Assembly (NCBI GenBank): GCA_038244055.1
Contig: JBBRTW010000102.1
Location: 1-17,313, forward strand
Origin: DASPKW01 sp038244055
GTDB taxonomy: Bacteria > Planctomycetota > Phycisphaerae > Tepidisphaerales > Tepidisphaeraceae
Direction of reading: 5' to 3'
Length of the DNA stretch: 17,313 nt
Shown here piece by piece: positions 16,172 to 17,313 of the stretch. The translations under genes and the position numbers were made by a program. The notes beneath the pieces are model-generated. The model did not search any database. It was not told where the DNA came from and saw only the letters and a list, made by a program, of their open reading frames with translations. Every line of letters begins with the position of its first letter. The first letter of the stretch is position 1.

Positions 16172-16200
16172 ATGACAAATCCCCACCCTTAAGCCACAAT
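16172..16200 (+). promoter_or_regulatory. Promoter of the WD40 gene, probably leaderless
   Basis: ATGACA (16172-16177, five of six to TTGACA) and CACAAT (16195-16200, four of six to TATAAT) are 17 bp apart. Six bases then separate the -10 from ATG 16207, so the mRNA would begin at the start codon. No SD is present. A hairpin (AGATTGC/GCAATCT, 16141-16160) lies upstream. Confidence 0.4.
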
Positions 16201-16206
16201 ACCCCC

Positions 16207-17313
16207 ATGCCCTCACGCCTCACCGCACTCCTCGCGTTGCTGCCTGTTCTGGCCCTTGCGGACCCGGTTGCGAGCGTGCCGAAAACATCGCAGGCGGTTT
16301 TCGCGCCCGATGGCAAAGTGCTCATGACCATTTCGGCGGATGATCAAAAGGTGCATTTCTGGTCCGCCGATACCAGTGAAGAAGTGAACCGCTTCGGCGT
16401 CGCGGTCACCCAGGCGATTTTCTCGGCCGATGGAAAGCGGATCATCGTCGCCGGCCGCGATGGGGCCATTCGAATTCACGATGTTCGCACGGGCAAGGCG
16501 CTGCGCCGCCTCGATGGGGAGTTCAAGACCATTACCGCCCTGGCGATCTCGCCCGATGGATCGCGCGTGCTGACCGCGACCGCGGAGCAACCCAACGCGA
16601 TCCTGTGGGATGCGGATACGGGCAAGGCGCTCAAGACGATTGAGGGGCATGCGGCAACCGTCGTCGCCGTTGCGTTCTCGGCCGATGGATCGATGTGCCT
16701 GACGGCGACGGGCGTCGGACCCACGCCGGCCGGTTCGGTCATCGTCCCCGGAGGGCCGGGGAACACCACGCCCGATGAGGGGCCGCCGTCGAATATCGCG
16801 CCGCCGGTTGCGCCGCCGCGAACCACGGTGCCGATGCCGCCGCGAGTGCTGGAAGAGATGCGGCGCATGGAGGAGTTGAAAAAGCTCGTGGAGGCGGAGG
16901 GCCGAGCACGCGCGCTGGCAATGGGGCCTGGGAATCAGCCGGTGCCGCCGCCCATTCCCGATCGGCCCGCGGACCCTGTTGCACCGCCCGCCCCGCCGAA
17001 GGAGATCACCGTGCAGAAGCCGGCCGAGCAGGCGCTGCGGGTCTGGGCGTGCGATGCGGCAGCGCTGGCGGCCGGGCCATTGACGCCGAAGTTGAAGATC
17101 GACCTGGCGAACTCCCCACTCTTCGCCGGGTTCGCGCCCGATGGCAAAGCCGTCTGGGCCGCCAGCCCCAATTCATTCAATGCGTGGAAGTTCCCCACCG
17201 GCGAGGCGCTCGATCTATCAAAGAATGCCGCCCCCATCGCGCCGGCCGGCCGCCTGTCAGCCGACCGCCGCATGGGCCTGCGCACGGCCATCGGCCAGGC
17301 GGTGCTGATCGAC
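16207..17313 (+). CDS. Exported WD40 repeat protein, truncated by window edge
   Basis: The frame stays open for 369 codons to the right edge. A signal peptide (MPSRLTALLALLPVLALA) precedes WD40-type blades with SADGKRIIVAGRDGAIRIHD, ISPDGSRVLTA and ILWDADTGKALKTIEGH. A long insert (about 169-273) rich in Pro, with a charged helix (EEMRRMEELKKLVEAEG), splits one blade, and the strand QALRVWACD resumes after it. Such propellers are usually scaffolds or ligand-binding proteins. The presumed cell location is the periplasm. It is the second propeller gene in a row, 81 bp after the first. The C-terminus and total blade number lie outside the window. Confidence 0.85.
   Translation, partial: MPSRLTALLALLPVLALADPVASVPKTSQAVFAPDGKVLMTISADDQKVHFWSADTSEEVNRFGVAVTQAIFSADGKRIIVAGRDGAIRIHDVRTGKALRRLDGEFKTITALAISPDGSRVLTATAEQPNAILWDADTGKALKTIEGHAATVVAVAFSADGSMCLTATGVGPTPAGSVIVPGGPGNTTPDEGPPSNIAPPVAPPRTTVPMPPRVLEEMRRMEELKKLVEAEGRARALAMGPGNQPVPPPIPDRPADPVAPPAPPKEITVQKPAEQALRVWACDAAALAAGPLTPKLKIDLANSPLFAGFAPDGKAVWAASPNSFNAWKFPTGEALDLSKNAAPIAPAGRLSADRRMGLRTAIGQAVLID

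Overview
The window is GC-rich bacterial DNA that reads as a member of the Planctomycetota, possibly of the Phycisphaerae (low confidence for the class). The phylum call rests on an adjacent pair of planctomycete-type genes: a secreted multidomain cytochrome with PSCyt1, DUF1549 and DUF1553 (PSD1), followed by a Tat-exported DUF1501 protein. It is supported by a C-terminal HEAT-like module of a kind common in planctomycete secreted proteins, by several exported beta-propeller proteins, and by a heptamer microsatellite and REP-like palindromes in intergenic DNA. Several genes have a clear Shine-Dalgarno (SD) sequence, while others seem to be transcribed as leaderless mRNAs.

Layout. 1-99 (-): start of an exported protein cut by the window edge. 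100-510: intergenic, with seven heptamer units and a promoter that fires at the next start codon. 511-4032 (+): large fusion flavo-iron-sulfur oxidoreductase. 4032-4457: intergenic, with a 30-bp tandem repeat. 4458-4961 (+): type IV pilin-like protein. 5102-6613 (+) and 6640-7497 (+): an exported protein with a HEWG motif and HEAT-like tail, then an endonuclease/exonuclease/phosphatase (EEP) protein, 26 bp apart. 7591-7663 (+): tRNA-Phe with its own promoter and terminator, followed by a stranded C-terminal gene fragment. 8091-9605 (+): secreted sialate O-acetylesterase. 9776-10633 (-): FliA/WhiG-type sigma factor, sharing a hairpin terminator region with the esterase. 10870-13428 (+) and 13479-14939 (+): PSCyt1/PSD1 cytochrome and DUF1501 protein. 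15025-16125 (+): TolB-like propeller protein. 16207-17313 (+): WD40 protein running off the right edge.

How the genes fit together. Most products are exported (signal peptide, Tat signal, prepilin leader or possible lipoprotein signal), so the window is largely a cell-envelope and polymer-utilisation region. The esterase would remove O-acetyl groups from sugars. The cytochrome/DUF1501 pair and the propeller proteins are typical of the planctomycete periplasm, but their biochemical roles are not established. Two points deserve most attention. First, three genes without an SD have promoter-like hexamers placed so that transcription would begin at or within a base or two of the start codon. Second, a FliA-like -10 inside a perfect palindrome lies between the sigma factor gene and the cytochrome gene. 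No mobile element, CRISPR array or defence system is visible.
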